Of a stretch of 64,000 bases of DNA, positions 46,653 to 54,953 are shown in pieces (the stretch's first letter is position 1; every line of letters starts with the position of its first letter). The position numbers and the translations under genes are program-made. Under the pieces are notes generated by a model. That model saw only the letters and a list, made by a program, of their open reading frames with translations. It was not told where the DNA came from and did not search any database. This DNA is from Halomonas sp. 1513 (GTDB lineage Bacteria > Pseudomonadota > Gammaproteobacteria > Pseudomonadales > Halomonadaceae): positions 2,790,001 through 2,854,000 of the forward strand of contig CP019326.1 in assembly GCA_001971685.1 (NCBI GenBank), read 5' to 3'.

Positions 46653-47915
46653 ATGACACACTCACGTCTGATGCCCCTCACCGTAGCCGTCACCGCCGCC
46701 AGCCTGCTGCTTGGCGTTGGTATGAGCAGCGCCATCGCCGACGACCATGAGCCCGCCTGGGCCCAGGGTCGCTCGTCCGACATGGCCGACTCGCCGCTAG
46801 CGCCCCACGCCACGCCGCTGACCGTGACCGCCGAGGAGGACATTCCCCTCGACCACATCCGCCTGCCCGACGGCTTCAGCGCCGAGATCTGGGCCCACGG
46901 CATGCCCGGGGCGCGGATGATGGCCCGCGGCGACGACGGCACCCTGTTCATCGGCACCCGCGGCATCGGCCGCGTCTATGCGGTGCTCGACAACGACGAC
47001 GGCGAGGAGCGTGAGCACGTGATCATCGCCGAGGGCCTGACCCAGCCCAACGGCGTGGCCTTCAAGGACGGCAGCCTCTACGTGGCGGCGATCAACCGCA
47101 TCCTGCGCTATGACGACATCGAATCGCACCTCGCCAACGGCGGCGACGTGCCCGAGCCCGAGGAGCTGACCGACGCCTTCGGCCTGCCCGACGACGAGCA
47201 CCACGGCTGGAAATTCCTCGCCTTCGGCCCCGACGGCCGGCTCTACGTGCCGGTAGGCGCGCCCTGCAACGGCTGCGACGTCGACGAAGACACCCACGCC
47301 ACCATCCACAGCTTCGAGCCCGACGGCTCCGATATGCGCGTGGAGGCCCGCGGCGTGCGCAACAGCGTCGGCTTCGACTTCCACCCCGAGACCGACGAGC
47401 TGTGGTTCACCAACAACGCCCAGGACTGGCTCGGCGAGCACGGCCCCCAGGACACCCTCAACCGGCTGGCGGAGAGCGGCGACCACTACGGCTTCCCGTT
47501 CTGCCACGGCCACGGTGTGGCCGACCCCGAGCGCGGCGACCAGGGCAGCTGCAGCGACATCGTGCTGCCCGCGGCGCTACTCGGCGCCCACAGCGCGCCG
47601 CTAGGCATGCGCTTCTATACCGGCGAGATGTTCCCCGAGTCGTATCAGAACGCCATGTTCATCGCCCGCCGCGGCTCCTGGAACCGCACCCTGAGCGTCG
47701 GCTACGACATTCAGGTCGCGCATATCTCCGACGACGGCGAGCGCGCTGCCATCTCCCCGTTCATGGTCGGCCTGCTCGACCCGCGCGAGAACGACTTCGC
47801 CGGCCGCCCGGTGGACGTGCTGCAGATGCCCGACGGCGCGCTGCTGGTGGCCGATGAGTACAACGGCGCCATCTACCGCATCAGCTACGAAACGCCTGAC
47901 TACGTGGAGGAGTGA
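46653..47915 (+). CDS. Exported sorbosone/PQQ-type sugar dehydrogenase
   Basis: The 420-residue protein has a signal peptide (cut near SSAIA) and a six-bladed propeller: LPDGFSAEIWAHGMPGARMMARGDDGTLFIGTRGIGRVYAV, HHGWKFLAFGPDGRLYVPVGAPCNGC, VRNSVGFDFHPETDELWFTNN and LGAHSAPLGMRFYTG. This fits the L-sorbosone dehydrogenase/GDH-B family of periplasmic, often PQQ-dependent enzymes. The next gene, a cytochrome c, overlaps its end region and is the likely electron acceptor. Confidence 0.83.
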   Translation: MTHSRLMPLTVAVTAASLLLGVGMSSAIADDHEPAWAQGRSSDMADSPLAPHATPLTVTAEEDIPLDHIRLPDGFSAEIWAHGMPGARMMARGDDGTLFIGTRGIGRVYAVLDNDDGEEREHVIIAEGLTQPNGVAFKDGSLYVAAINRILRYDDIESHLANGGDVPEPEELTDAFGLPDDEHHGWKFLAFGPDGRLYVPVGAPCNGCDVDEDTHATIHSFEPDGSDMRVEARGVRNSVGFDFHPETDELWFTNNAQDWLGEHGPQDTLNRLAESGDHYGFPFCHGHGVADPERGDQGSCSDIVLPAALLGAHSAPLGMRFYTGEMFPESYQNAMFIARRGSWNRTLSVGYDIQVAHISDDGERAAISPFMVGLLDPRENDFAGRPVDVLQMPDGALLVADEYNGAIYRISYETPDYVEE

Positions 47916-47920
47916 GGCCG

Positions 47921-48547
47921 ATGCGGTCAACCCGACGCGCGCCCTGGCGGCGCGCTCTCGTGGCCTGGGGCGGCGCTGCCGCCCTGGGCATCGCCGCGCC
48001 CGCCGCCGCCGAGGAAGCCCCGGCGGTGGGCCTGCCCTTCGAAGAGCAGGTGCAGGTGTGCGGCGCCTGCCACGGCAGCGACGGCAACTCCCAGCAGGCC
48101 GGCACGCCGTCGCTTGCCGGCCAGCCCGAGCTGACCATCGTCAACCAGATGATCTACTTTCGCGAACGGCTGCGGCAGAACGAGGTAATGACGCCCCAGG
48201 CCCGGGGCCTGCCGGATGCAGAGATACAGGCCCTGGCGGCCTACTATCACGAGCAGCCGGTGGCCGCGCCCGAAGGTGACCCCGACCCTGAGCTCAAGTC
48301 CCGCGGCCAGGAACTCGCCGCGCAGCAGCGCTGCGCCAGCTGCCACCAGTCCGACTACCGCGGCCGCGAGCAGATGCCACGCCTCGCCGGCCAGCGCGAG
48401 GACTACCTAGTGGCGGCCATGGTGGCCTATCGCGAGCGCACCCGTGGCGGCCCCGATACCACCATGATCGACGTGATGCGCGGTGTGCCTGATGAGGACA
48501 TCGAGGCCATGGCCCACTACTTCACCTACCTGCACGCCGAGGAGTAA
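47921..48547 (+). CDS. Dihaem cytochrome c (c4 type)
   Basis: The 208-residue protein has a signal peptide (to about residue 30, AAPAAA) and two CxxCH haem sites, CGACHGSDGN and CASCHQSDY. Later Met residues (QMPRLAG) are probable axial ligands. The two-domain layout matches cytochrome c4. GGAGGAG ends 7 bases before ATG 47921 and overlaps the dehydrogenase stop. It probably carries electrons from that dehydrogenase to the respiratory chain. Confidence 0.88.
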   Translation: MRSTRRAPWRRALVAWGGAAALGIAAPAAAEEAPAVGLPFEEQVQVCGACHGSDGNSQQAGTPSLAGQPELTIVNQMIYFRERLRQNEVMTPQARGLPDAEIQALAAYYHEQPVAAPEGDPDPELKSRGQELAAQQRCASCHQSDYRGREQMPRLAGQREDYLVAAMVAYRERTRGGPDTTMIDVMRGVPDEDIEAMAHYFTYLHAEE

Positions 48548-48574
48548 GCGAGCACCCACTCAGGAGGCAAAAAC

Positions 48575-48607
48575 CACAAGGGGCAGCCATCTAGGCTGCC
48601 CCTTGTG
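48575..48607 (+). terminator. Intrinsic terminator after the cytochrome gene
   Basis: CACAAGGGGCAGCC-ATCTA-GGCTGCCCCTTGTG is a perfect 14-base stem with a 5-base loop. It lies between the convergent cytochrome and DapA-family genes and can serve both. Confidence 0.8.
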
Positions 48608-48637
48608 CTTGTCGCCGCGCTGCGCATCTTCGCGCCG

Positions 48638-49531
48638 TTAGGCAAGCGCCAACTCATCGATCAGCGCTGCTAGCCGCCTGCGCGCCTCACCGTCTACCGC
48701 CTTGAGCGGCCGTGGCAGGCACGGCGCCTCGACCAGCCTCAGCAGCTCTGCCGACGCGGCCGTCACCCGCAGGCTGCCGCCGGTCTCGGTGAACAGCTGC
48801 CACAGCGGCTGCAATCGATCCGACAGGCGTAGCGCCTCTTCGGCATCGCCGGCCTGGGCCGCGCGGGTGATCGTCAGCATCGTCTTGGGGAAGGTGCCGC
48901 CAATCGCCGAATACCACGCCTCGCAGCCGGCATTCAGCCCCATGGCGCCAAGCGCATCGCCGCTGACGCCAATCGTGACATGGGCGGGAATCAGCGCCCG
49001 CAGCCGCTCGACCCGGGCCTTGGCCTCGGCGGGGTCGTTCGGCACCCCGGGGATCTTGATCGACGCGACGTTGGGCAGCCGCGCAATCTCGCCGTGTAGC
49101 TCATCGCTGAAGGTGAAGTGCGTGGTGCCCGGGTTGTCGTAGACGCACAGCGGCACCGACAGCGCCCGCGTCACGTCTTCGAACAGCCCGTACACCTCCT
49201 CATCCGACAGCCGCTGATACGACACCGGCGCCAGCATCACCGCGCTGGCCCCCGCCCGCTGGGCCTCCTCCGCCAACGCCAGCACGTCGCGGGTGCGCAC
49301 GGAGCCAATACCCACCATCACCGGCGTATCGCCGGCGTGCTCCACCGCCAGCCGCGCAACGCGACCGCGCTCGGCAATCGATAGATAGGCGTAGTTGCCG
49401 GTGGAACCCAGCGCCCCAATCGAATCGACCCTGGCCGCCACCAGCCGCTCGATCAAGCGGGCGAACGCCGGCTCGTCGATACCGTTGGCGTTGAGGGGCG
49501 TCAGGGGAAAGGCGCTCAGGCCAGTGAACAT
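48638..49531 (-). CDS. Dihydrodipicolinate synthase family aldolase
   Basis: The 297-residue TIM-barrel protein has SAFPLTPLNANGIDE, GSTGNYAYLSIAER, VMVGIGSVRT, the catalytic Tyr in VYDNPGTTHF and the Schiff-base Lys in ASIKIPGV. The motif order is that of DapA/N-acetylneuraminate lyase relatives. It is not the main lysine DapA by its short GSTGNYAYL loop. The start ATG 49531 has GGAG upstream. The substrate is unknown. Confidence 0.83.
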   Translation of the reverse strand: MFTGLSAFPLTPLNANGIDEPAFARLIERLVAARVDSIGALGSTGNYAYLSIAERGRVARLAVEHAGDTPVMVGIGSVRTRDVLALAEEAQRAGASAVMLAPVSYQRLSDEEVYGLFEDVTRALSVPLCVYDNPGTTHFTFSDELHGEIARLPNVASIKIPGVPNDPAEAKARVERLRALIPAHVTIGVSGDALGAMGLNAGCEAWYSAIGGTFPKTMLTITRAAQAGDAEEALRLSDRLQPLWQLFTETGGSLRVTAASAELLRLVEAPCLPRPLKAVDGEARRRLAALIDELALA

Positions 49532-49591
49532 GGCGGTTGCTCCAGTGTGAGTGGTATGAGGTGTGTTGGTGGACAGCATCGCGTATCGGCA

Positions 49592-50098
49592 TCAATTGCC
49601 AGCGTATACCTGGTAGTTCACATTCAACAACGAATCGTCCGGCCCCTGGGACATCAGGAAGATGCTGATCCGGCGATTGCCGTCGATCCAGCTCACCGTC
49701 GCTTGGCGTATCGGCCCGGATGCCCTTACCTCTGAGTCGGCTTCCTTACCGTACTGATCGCGCATTGTTTCCGTCAGCGACTCTACGAATTCCAGCATGG
49801 AATCGAAATCACGCGTGTCGTTCAGCCTCATGGTCACCTGGGTAAGCCGCCCGTTGAGGAAGAAGAATCGCTGCGTGTAGGCCTCGCCCTCAAGCTCGGC
49901 ATCATCTCGGCGCACCGCTTCCACCGCGCCGGTCGTCAAGCGATTCTCCTCCAGTTCCTCTATGCGGTAAGCGTCATCGACGACATCCATGATCTCGTCA
50001 ATCGTCATTCCAGCGCTGGCAGGCCCCCAAAGCTCTGCCGCTAGCGCCGCGGTGGGTAGCAAAAGCAGCAGCAAGATTCCTGCAAGTCGTCTCTTCAT
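49592..50098 (-). CDS. Hypothetical exported protein
   Basis: The 168-residue product has a signal peptide (MKRRLAGILLLLLLPTAALA) and a mature domain with a repeated acidic helix region (SAGMTIDEIMDVVDDAYRIEELEEN) and a beta-rich second half (AYTQRFFFLNGRLTQVTMRLND). I do not recognise a family. It is a single-gene unit on the minus strand beside the DapA-family gene. Confidence 0.7.
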   Translation of the reverse strand: MKRRLAGILLLLLLPTAALAAELWGPASAGMTIDEIMDVVDDAYRIEELEENRLTTGAVEAVRRDDAELEGEAYTQRFFFLNGRLTQVTMRLNDTRDFDSMLEFVESLTETMRDQYGKEADSEVRASGPIRQATVSWIDGNRRISIFLMSQGPDDSLLNVNYQVYAGN

Positions 50099-50163
50099 CC
50101 GTGGCTCGTCCTTGATGGGGTTATTCTCTCGATAAGCGTTAGCAGCTTACTTCGCAACGCGAC

Positions 50164-50610
50164 TTAGGGGGCGAGGACTTTGGTAAAACGGATCTGCCCG
50201 TCTTCCAGGTAGCCGCTATCGACCCAGCCTAGGTGCCGATAGAAGCCAGGCGCTCGGAAACCCTCATCCTCACTGGTCGACAGCCACGCCTGCTTGACCC
50301 CGGCACGCCGCAAGCCCTCCTCCGCCGCCCTCATCAATGCCCCGCCAACGCCTTGGCCATGAAACCCTGGGCGCACAAAGCAGGCAAAGACATACCCCTC
50401 GGAGACCTGCGCCATCGAGAACCCCACCGCCTGACACTCGACCTCGGCAATGGTGGTCACGTAGTCGTCGCTTGCCACCATCTCCCCAACGCTCTCCACG
50501 GTGATCCCCAACCCCGCCAGCTCATCGCGCGACTGGTGGTTCTCGGTGACCGAGCAGCGGATATCGAATAGAGTTTCAATGTCGGCGGTGGTGGCTGGGC
50601 GCAGGTTCAT
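50164..50610 (-). CDS. GNAT-family N-acetyltransferase
   Basis: The 148-residue protein has the acetyl-CoA loop VRPGFHGQGVGGALMRAAEEG and the preceding strand GYVFACFV, plus a C-terminal FYRHLGW. The substrate is unknown. It is the last chromosomal-type gene before the IS3 remnant and the cassette array. Confidence 0.85.
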   Translation of the reverse strand: MNLRPATTADIETLFDIRCSVTENHQSRDELAGLGITVESVGEMVASDDYVTTIAEVECQAVGFSMAQVSEGYVFACFVRPGFHGQGVGGALMRAAEEGLRRAGVKQAWLSTSEDEGFRAPGFYRHLGWVDSGYLEDGQIRFTKVLAP

Positions 50611-50619
50611 GTTGGGCTC

Positions 50620-50793
50620 TCAAGAAGAAACTCGCGAAGGCAGATCCCAAGTAAATACCATCACTGTACACTCTGCCTCGACTTTGAACTCAGTACTGTA
50701 TCGCAGCGTTTTCTTCCCCGCGATCATCTCGGGCATCGGTTCTCTCCTGTTGGGGAGTTATCGATGCGTGTCCACTGAAGTGGGGGAACTCCA
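50620..50793 (-). mobile_element. Truncated IS3-family left end
   Basis: On the minus strand the element begins TGGAGTTCCCCCACTTCAGT at 50793, continues GGACA, and has a GAGAG ribosome site before ATG 50736. The next codons, KKTLRYSTEFKVEA, match the start of an IS3-type OrfA, but the frame then drifts and stops at 50620. No second end or OrfB is seen. The terminal repeat joins directly to half of an attC site. Confidence 0.65.
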
Positions 50794-50819
50794 TTGTCCG
50801 GTGCAGCGCCTGGTTAGGG
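50794..50819 (-). other. Half attC site (attC-0) cut by the IS3 remnant
   Basis: Minus strand CCCTAACCAGGCGCTGCACC followed by GGACAA is the left half of an attC of the type seen at attC-1. It ends at the IS terminal repeat, so the right half is gone. The TAA stop of the last cassette gene is inside it. Confidence 0.7.
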
Positions 50820-51470
50820 TTTTTTATTTTCAATATTGTTCTTGCGTTCCAAAATTGATGCTATATTGCCTAGTTGCTTGCTAATCACATCCAGGCTCTT
50901 ATTTGTCTTTAAAAAAATTGTATTATTTCGTCCCTTCATTGCATCGGCTAAGTCATACGCAGGGCTATTGCCCGCATGCATCTGTGCCATGTACTTAACA
51001 TCAAGTACTGATACATCTTTGCCGTTCTTTTTTCTGCGCAAGGGAGTCATATAGCTATACGTGATCTCAACAGGAACTTCGTCACGAAGTTCCGAAAGCA
51101 AGCCCCCATACTGCCCAGCTTGATACCTCAATGCTTTCCCTGGCGCCAATATCGGAATCTTTATATTCAAGAAGCTTGATCTATCTATGTCGCTCGGTCC
51201 TTTAATCCCCCAGCAATTAATAGGGATAGGATTCGAAAAGATTACATCTCTAGCTGTACCACCGCCATGGTTACATATGACAAGATCTATCACTGAGCCA
51301 GCATCGTTACTTGGTTCATAATGTGCGATTACGTTTGGTTTTGACTGCCGATAAACTGCTAGATACGCAACAGCTACCGCAAGAAAGGTAGCTATGGGGC
51401 TGATTATGTAAAATAGAATCTGAAAGTTTGTTGGATCAGTAAGCATATTAGCACCTACGCATATCATCAT
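50814..51470 (-). CDS. Cassette gene: one-TM hypothetical protein
   Basis: The protein is up to 218 residues from ATG 51470; ATG 51446 (MLTDPTNF) is a likely alternative. One TM helix (FYIISPIATFLAVAVAYLAVY) is followed by a beta-rich domain (VICNHGGGTARDVIFSNPI) and a coiled C-terminus. I do not recognise a family. Its AT-rich codons, the attC core at 51475-51481 just upstream and the stop within the half attC mark it as a cassette gene. A sensor or effector of a defence system is possible but unproven. Confidence 0.7.
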   Translation of the reverse strand: MMICVGANMLTDPTNFQILFYIISPIATFLAVAVAYLAVYRQSKPNVIAHYEPSNDAGSVIDLVICNHGGGTARDVIFSNPIPINCWGIKGPSDIDRSSFLNIKIPILAPGKALRYQAGQYGGLLSELRDEVPVEITYSYMTPLRRKKNGKDVSVLDVKYMAQMHAGNSPAYDLADAMKGRNNTIFLKTNKSLDVISKQLGNIASILERKNNIENKKP

Positions 51471-51474
51471 TGAT

Positions 51475-51546
51475 GCTTAACGCCTTGCTCACCGGACAAT
51501 TGGGAGCGCAGCGAGTAATTTTTCCGTGTGCAGCAACTTGTTAGCT
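51475..51546 (-). other. attC-1 (end of the RT cassette)
   Basis: The 72-base site has cores AGCTAAC and GTTAAGC on the minus strand and inner arms TTGCTGCAC/GTGAGCAA and CGG...CCG with unpaired bases. The 3' core fits GTTRRRY exactly. The RT gene stop (51550) is just outside. Confidence 0.85.
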
Positions 51547-51549
51547 CTA

Positions 51550-53268
51550 CTAGCAATGACTAGACCTTTGTAACTGATTTAATACATCCATAGCTAGCTC
51601 TTCATCCCTATCAAAACTACTATCCAAATAACTTTGATGTCTTGATTCGCTAAGCCCATGAAGACACGCAAACTCCCTAACAAAGCCATTTCTTGACTTC
51701 ATAAGGTCTTTAATGCCGGCAGCTGAAGCCAGTTGCATCAACTCTGTATTTATTGTCTCGTAATTATGCTGCACACCGTTAATTACCAGGACAGCCAAAG
51801 ATTGTTCCACTACAGGACATAAATCAATATCATTATCTATCCGAACAGGTTCGTTTCCTTCAGCTCGAACAAGTTGAGCTGCTGAGTGAGTGGCATTTAC
51901 GCCCATAGACAAAACATCCGTAAAGTCCCTAGAAGCAACTGCTTCCATTATCTTAGCTATTAAATACATGTCTGGCCGATTTATTAGCATTTCCCCGAAT
52001 CGACCTAAATTTTCCCTGCCAGATAAGTAAAGAAGTCTCCCTGACAAGTATCTAAGCTTTGGGGTTATTCTCTTTTTAGCATATGGTGAAGACGAACTAT
52101 CTTCAGTCAACAAGTCCGCCAATCTTACAGAAAAAGACGCCTCGCAATTCCTTGCTTGAGTTAGCAAACCATTTATAGTTATTGATTTTACAGACTTAGT
52201 TGCCCACTTATACTTACGCATCCAGTCTTGAAATCTCTGTAAGTAATTTGAATCTTTAACGGCATCCGAATAATCAACAACAGGGATTCGAATATTATTC
52301 TTCTGGAAGCTTTGTTGTAACGCATCCTTTTTTAATGGGTTTGCAAGCAAAAACCTCTTTACATCGCTTATCAAGGAAACCCATTCGCTCCCAATAGAGT
52401 TGTCAAAATCAAACTCCCCCTCAAGCCATTCTTCACATGACACATGAAAATCCTTATCTCCATCATGAAGCACTAGGTTGAGCTCATTAAATTTCCATTC
52501 GAGTTTTTCTCTCAACAAAGAAACTTGTTTAATAGTGCCCACGAAAACAACATCATCAACATACCGCCAATAGTTTCCATTTGAAATCTCATTCATTTCC
52601 TGATCAATACGATCAAGTAATAAATTAGCGATCAGATGACTAAACGTCGGACCAGTTAATAATCCCTTTCCAGTTCCATCCTGCTCGCAGACCTTCATGT
52701 GATTTTCAAGTAACCTAAGGCCAAGGCGCTCGTAATCGCCATTTAATTCAGACTGTTGGCACGCTCCCTTCCAAGCTGCTACGGCATCCACTGAAGTTAT
52801 ACTTGGATAAAATTTTTTAATATCGGTGTAGAGAACTACACCATTTTCGGTTTCCCAACACGAATCCGATATAGATTTGTGCCTTTCTCTGAAACCATCA
52901 AAGTATGGCTTGAATACCCCACTTTTTTCTTTATTAGAAGATAACCGGTAGCTATAAACATAAGGCTTGGGGATGAATACCTCATGTTTAGAAAGCTCTG
53001 TAATTAACGCGACTTCAGCCAAAGCTTCGCTTGGTGCCGGAACATATATATCTCTGTGTATAAATTTATCCTCAGAAATATCTTTAAAATGATACATCCT
53101 TAAATATCCAAGACTCTCATTTTGAGTCGCAAGCCTAGTACAGACATCTCTAATCCATCGGTTTTGCCGTCCAACAGAACTTTCTACATAATACCGAAGC
53201 GCAAGATATGGGAAGATATCCCTCCTGCGATATTGATTAAGAGCCTTAACCGCAAGTTCGGTACTCAT
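51550..53268 (-). CDS. Cassette gene: reverse transcriptase of Unknown-Group/Abi style
   Basis: The 572-residue protein has a polymerase palm: motif A VLYTDIKKFYPSI (Asp149), motif B GLLTGPTFSHLIANLLLDRID (202-222) and motif C YVDD (236-239). There is no maturase or endonuclease domain, so it is not a group II intron RT. It has a long N-terminal region (1-140) and about 300 mostly helical residues after the palm. This layout resembles defence-linked UG/Abi RTs, but I cannot name the class. ATG 53268 overlaps the upstream gene's stop (ATGA), so the two are coupled within one cassette. Confidence 0.87.
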   Translation of the reverse strand: MSTELAVKALNQYRRRDIFPYLALRYYVESSVGRQNRWIRDVCTRLATQNESLGYLRMYHFKDISEDKFIHRDIYVPAPSEALAEVALITELSKHEVFIPKPYVYSYRLSSNKEKSGVFKPYFDGFRERHKSISDSCWETENGVVLYTDIKKFYPSITSVDAVAAWKGACQQSELNGDYERLGLRLLENHMKVCEQDGTGKGLLTGPTFSHLIANLLLDRIDQEMNEISNGNYWRYVDDVVFVGTIKQVSLLREKLEWKFNELNLVLHDGDKDFHVSCEEWLEGEFDFDNSIGSEWVSLISDVKRFLLANPLKKDALQQSFQKNNIRIPVVDYSDAVKDSNYLQRFQDWMRKYKWATKSVKSITINGLLTQARNCEASFSVRLADLLTEDSSSSPYAKKRITPKLRYLSGRLLYLSGRENLGRFGEMLINRPDMYLIAKIMEAVASRDFTDVLSMGVNATHSAAQLVRAEGNEPVRIDNDIDLCPVVEQSLAVLVINGVQHNYETINTELMQLASAAGIKDLMKSRNGFVREFACLHGLSESRHQSYLDSSFDRDEELAMDVLNQLQRSSHC

Positions 53269-54239
53269 CCTTGAGCCTCAACAGGAAGGTCAAACCTCAT
53301 AACAGTCAATCTCACAGGAAAGCTTCCTTCTTTAATTGGTTGCTTACACATTGCTTCTGTCCGTGCATACCAACTTGAATCTTCTAATTCTGATTGCTCT
53401 CCAATCAAGTTTTTAAATGATTCCTTGAGCCACTTGATAGCTCTAGCAAAGAAGGGGACTACATTTGTTCTTTGAGGTTCAATCCAAATCGCAGTACTCA
53501 AAGAATCTCTGCTATGTAAGAAAATGTCATCAAATTGAGGTTTAGCCCTTTTCCAGTTACCAGAGCTCTCAAGGAAACCTGTAAAATTTGTCAGCAAGAG
53601 CATTCTTGCATGACAATCCTGACTTAAAAGAGTCATTCTCTTTATTAAATCAACTGTACTTACCTTGCTTAAGGTGTCCCATTCCAATATTTCGAAATTT
53701 ATCCATATTGCTTGATCTTCAATAACCCCTTTCAAATCTTCTAGCTGTTTTTGTAAATACACTCTAGCACTTTCAGATATTTCTCCAGCCATAATAGTAA
53801 CTTCTAGCGGGTGACGTGGAAGTATGTTATTTTTTCTAAGTTCATACAGGGTGCAAAGTATACTGACAGTTGCTGCGCCAGAGCCGCTTGGAAGATCTGC
53901 GACAAAAACCTTATTTCCTGCAAATATTGAAGCATAAGCATCAGAAACTTCTGAAAGCTTTGCCTTAGGATCTAATAAAGACAAAATTACTCGCGCGCAC
54001 GACCCATTATAACGCCAAGCAAGATGCTTATCGGTATCCTCTTTGGATATACCCCCTTCAAAACCCTTAGGAGCCTTTTCCTGAGCCAAGTCCAAAAGTG
54101 AATTTTCATTCAACAGCCCTTTCCATAGATTGACCAGCTGAGTTGGAAGTATAATATTTTCAGACTTATCACACCATAAACTGTCTGGCAGATTTTCTGT
54201 CTTTATAAATCGATTTTTCAAATATCCACCCTCGTTCAT
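53265..54239 (-). CDS. Cassette gene: Rossmann/methyltransferase-like protein coupled to the RT
   Basis: The 324-residue protein has a glycine-rich SAM-type loop after a strand, VFVADLPSGSGAATVSIL (111-128), then EVTIMAGEISESARVYL and LLLTNFTGFLESS, as in class I methyltransferases. The acidic residue usually found after strand 2 may be Glu153. The N-terminal 100 residues are unfamiliar. It begins 47 bases after attC-2 and ends inside the RT start. A role as partner or regulator of the RT is inferred from coupling. Confidence 0.7.
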   Translation of the reverse strand: MNEGGYLKNRFIKTENLPDSLWCDKSENIILPTQLVNLWKGLLNENSLLDLAQEKAPKGFEGGISKEDTDKHLAWRYNGSCARVILSLLDPKAKLSEVSDAYASIFAGNKVFVADLPSGSGAATVSILCTLYELRKNNILPRHPLEVTIMAGEISESARVYLQKQLEDLKGVIEDQAIWINFEILEWDTLSKVSTVDLIKRMTLLSQDCHARMLLLTNFTGFLESSGNWKRAKPQFDDIFLHSRDSLSTAIWIEPQRTNVVPFFARAIKWLKESFKNLIGEQSELEDSSWYARTEAMCKQPIKEGSFPVRLTVMRFDLPVEAQG

Positions 54240-54286
54240 CCTGACAGGATGATTAACTACGATAAGTCGCTCTTGCCATCTCAGAG

Positions 54287-54355
54287 AGCTAACGCATAGC
54301 TCACCGGAAAATAGGAGCGCAGCGAGTGTTTTTCCGGTGGAGCTACTTGTTAAAA
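54287..54355 (-). other. attC-2 (end of the GRDP-like cassette)
   Basis: The 69-base site has cores TTTTAAC and GTTAGCT on the minus strand. AGCTCCACCGGAAAA pairs with TTTTCCGGTGAGCT with one unpaired base, the classic attC asymmetry. Confidence 0.87.
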
Positions 54356-54356
54356 G

Positions 54357-54839
54357 TTACTTGCAGGTTCCCGGAGCACGACATGCGCATTCCGATGGAA
54401 CATGACAGGGATGATCTTCACAACGGGCCGCATTGTCTAATCGCTCGGGATACTCCCCAAAGTGAAGCTCATAAAGCTCCTTCGTTTTATCAAATGCCGA
54501 AACCAAGTTCTGGTAATCTTCCTCTCCGTAAATTCCGAAGTACGGAAAGTGATGCAGATAGAAGCCAAATACTGCATCACAATCTGCATGATAAGCCACC
54601 GTATCTAAGATGTGAGCATGCCAAAATTCATCAAGCAGTTTATTGGGAACCAGCTCAACACCGGGATATAATTTTTTCAGTGTTAAGTAGCGCCTATATT
54701 CCTGCTCAGCCAGATCACACTCTTCTTTCGTCATTTTTGCTTCGCCAGATTCACAAAGCTTCCACTTGATTCGGTCGAAGTTGAGTCCCTCGACAGAAGG
54801 GTGCAATCCATGGTTGTAGATTTCTTGTGCTAACGCCAC
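54357..54839 (-). CDS. Cassette gene: GRDP-like protein with cysteine-rich tail
   Basis: The 160-residue protein contains LLDEFWHAHILDTVAYHADCDAVFGFYLHHFPYFG, the core of the glycine-rich-domain-protein-like family. It ends with a Cys-rich tail (CEDHPCHVPSECACRAPGTCK without other domains). The start is GTG 54839, which AAGGAG precedes; the open frame to 54944 is translated attC. Function is unknown; the clustered His and Cys residues suggest metal binding. Confidence 0.68.
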   Translation of the reverse strand: MALAQEIYNHGLHPSVEGLNFDRIKWKLCESGEAKMTKEECDLAEQEYRRYLTLKKLYPGVELVPNKLLDEFWHAHILDTVAYHADCDAVFGFYLHHFPYFGIYGEEDYQNLVSAFDKTKELYELHFGEYPERLDNAARCEDHPCHVPSECACRAPGTCK

Positions 54840-54869
54840 GGTTTTCTCCTTAGTTTGATGGTGAATTAC

Positions 54870-54953
54870 TTTTAACGCCCGCAGCACGTGCGGCTTTGTA
54901 GTGAAGGCGTAGCCGCAACGAAAAAGCCGTCGCTGTGCCTGCAATTGTTAGCC
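54870..54953 (-). other. attC-3 (end of the membrane zinc-ribbon cassette)
   Basis: The 84-base site has cores GGCTAAC and GTTAAAA on the minus strand and long arms (GCAGGCACAGCGACGGC against GCCGCACGTGCTGC) with extra-helical bases. The stop of the 54948 gene lies in its left core. Confidence 0.85.

Noticed and set aside
51550..53268. Group IIC intron RT inserted at attC
   Set aside because: There is no maturase or intron RNA domain V-like structure beside it, and the gene is coupled to another protein and lies between, not in, attC sites.
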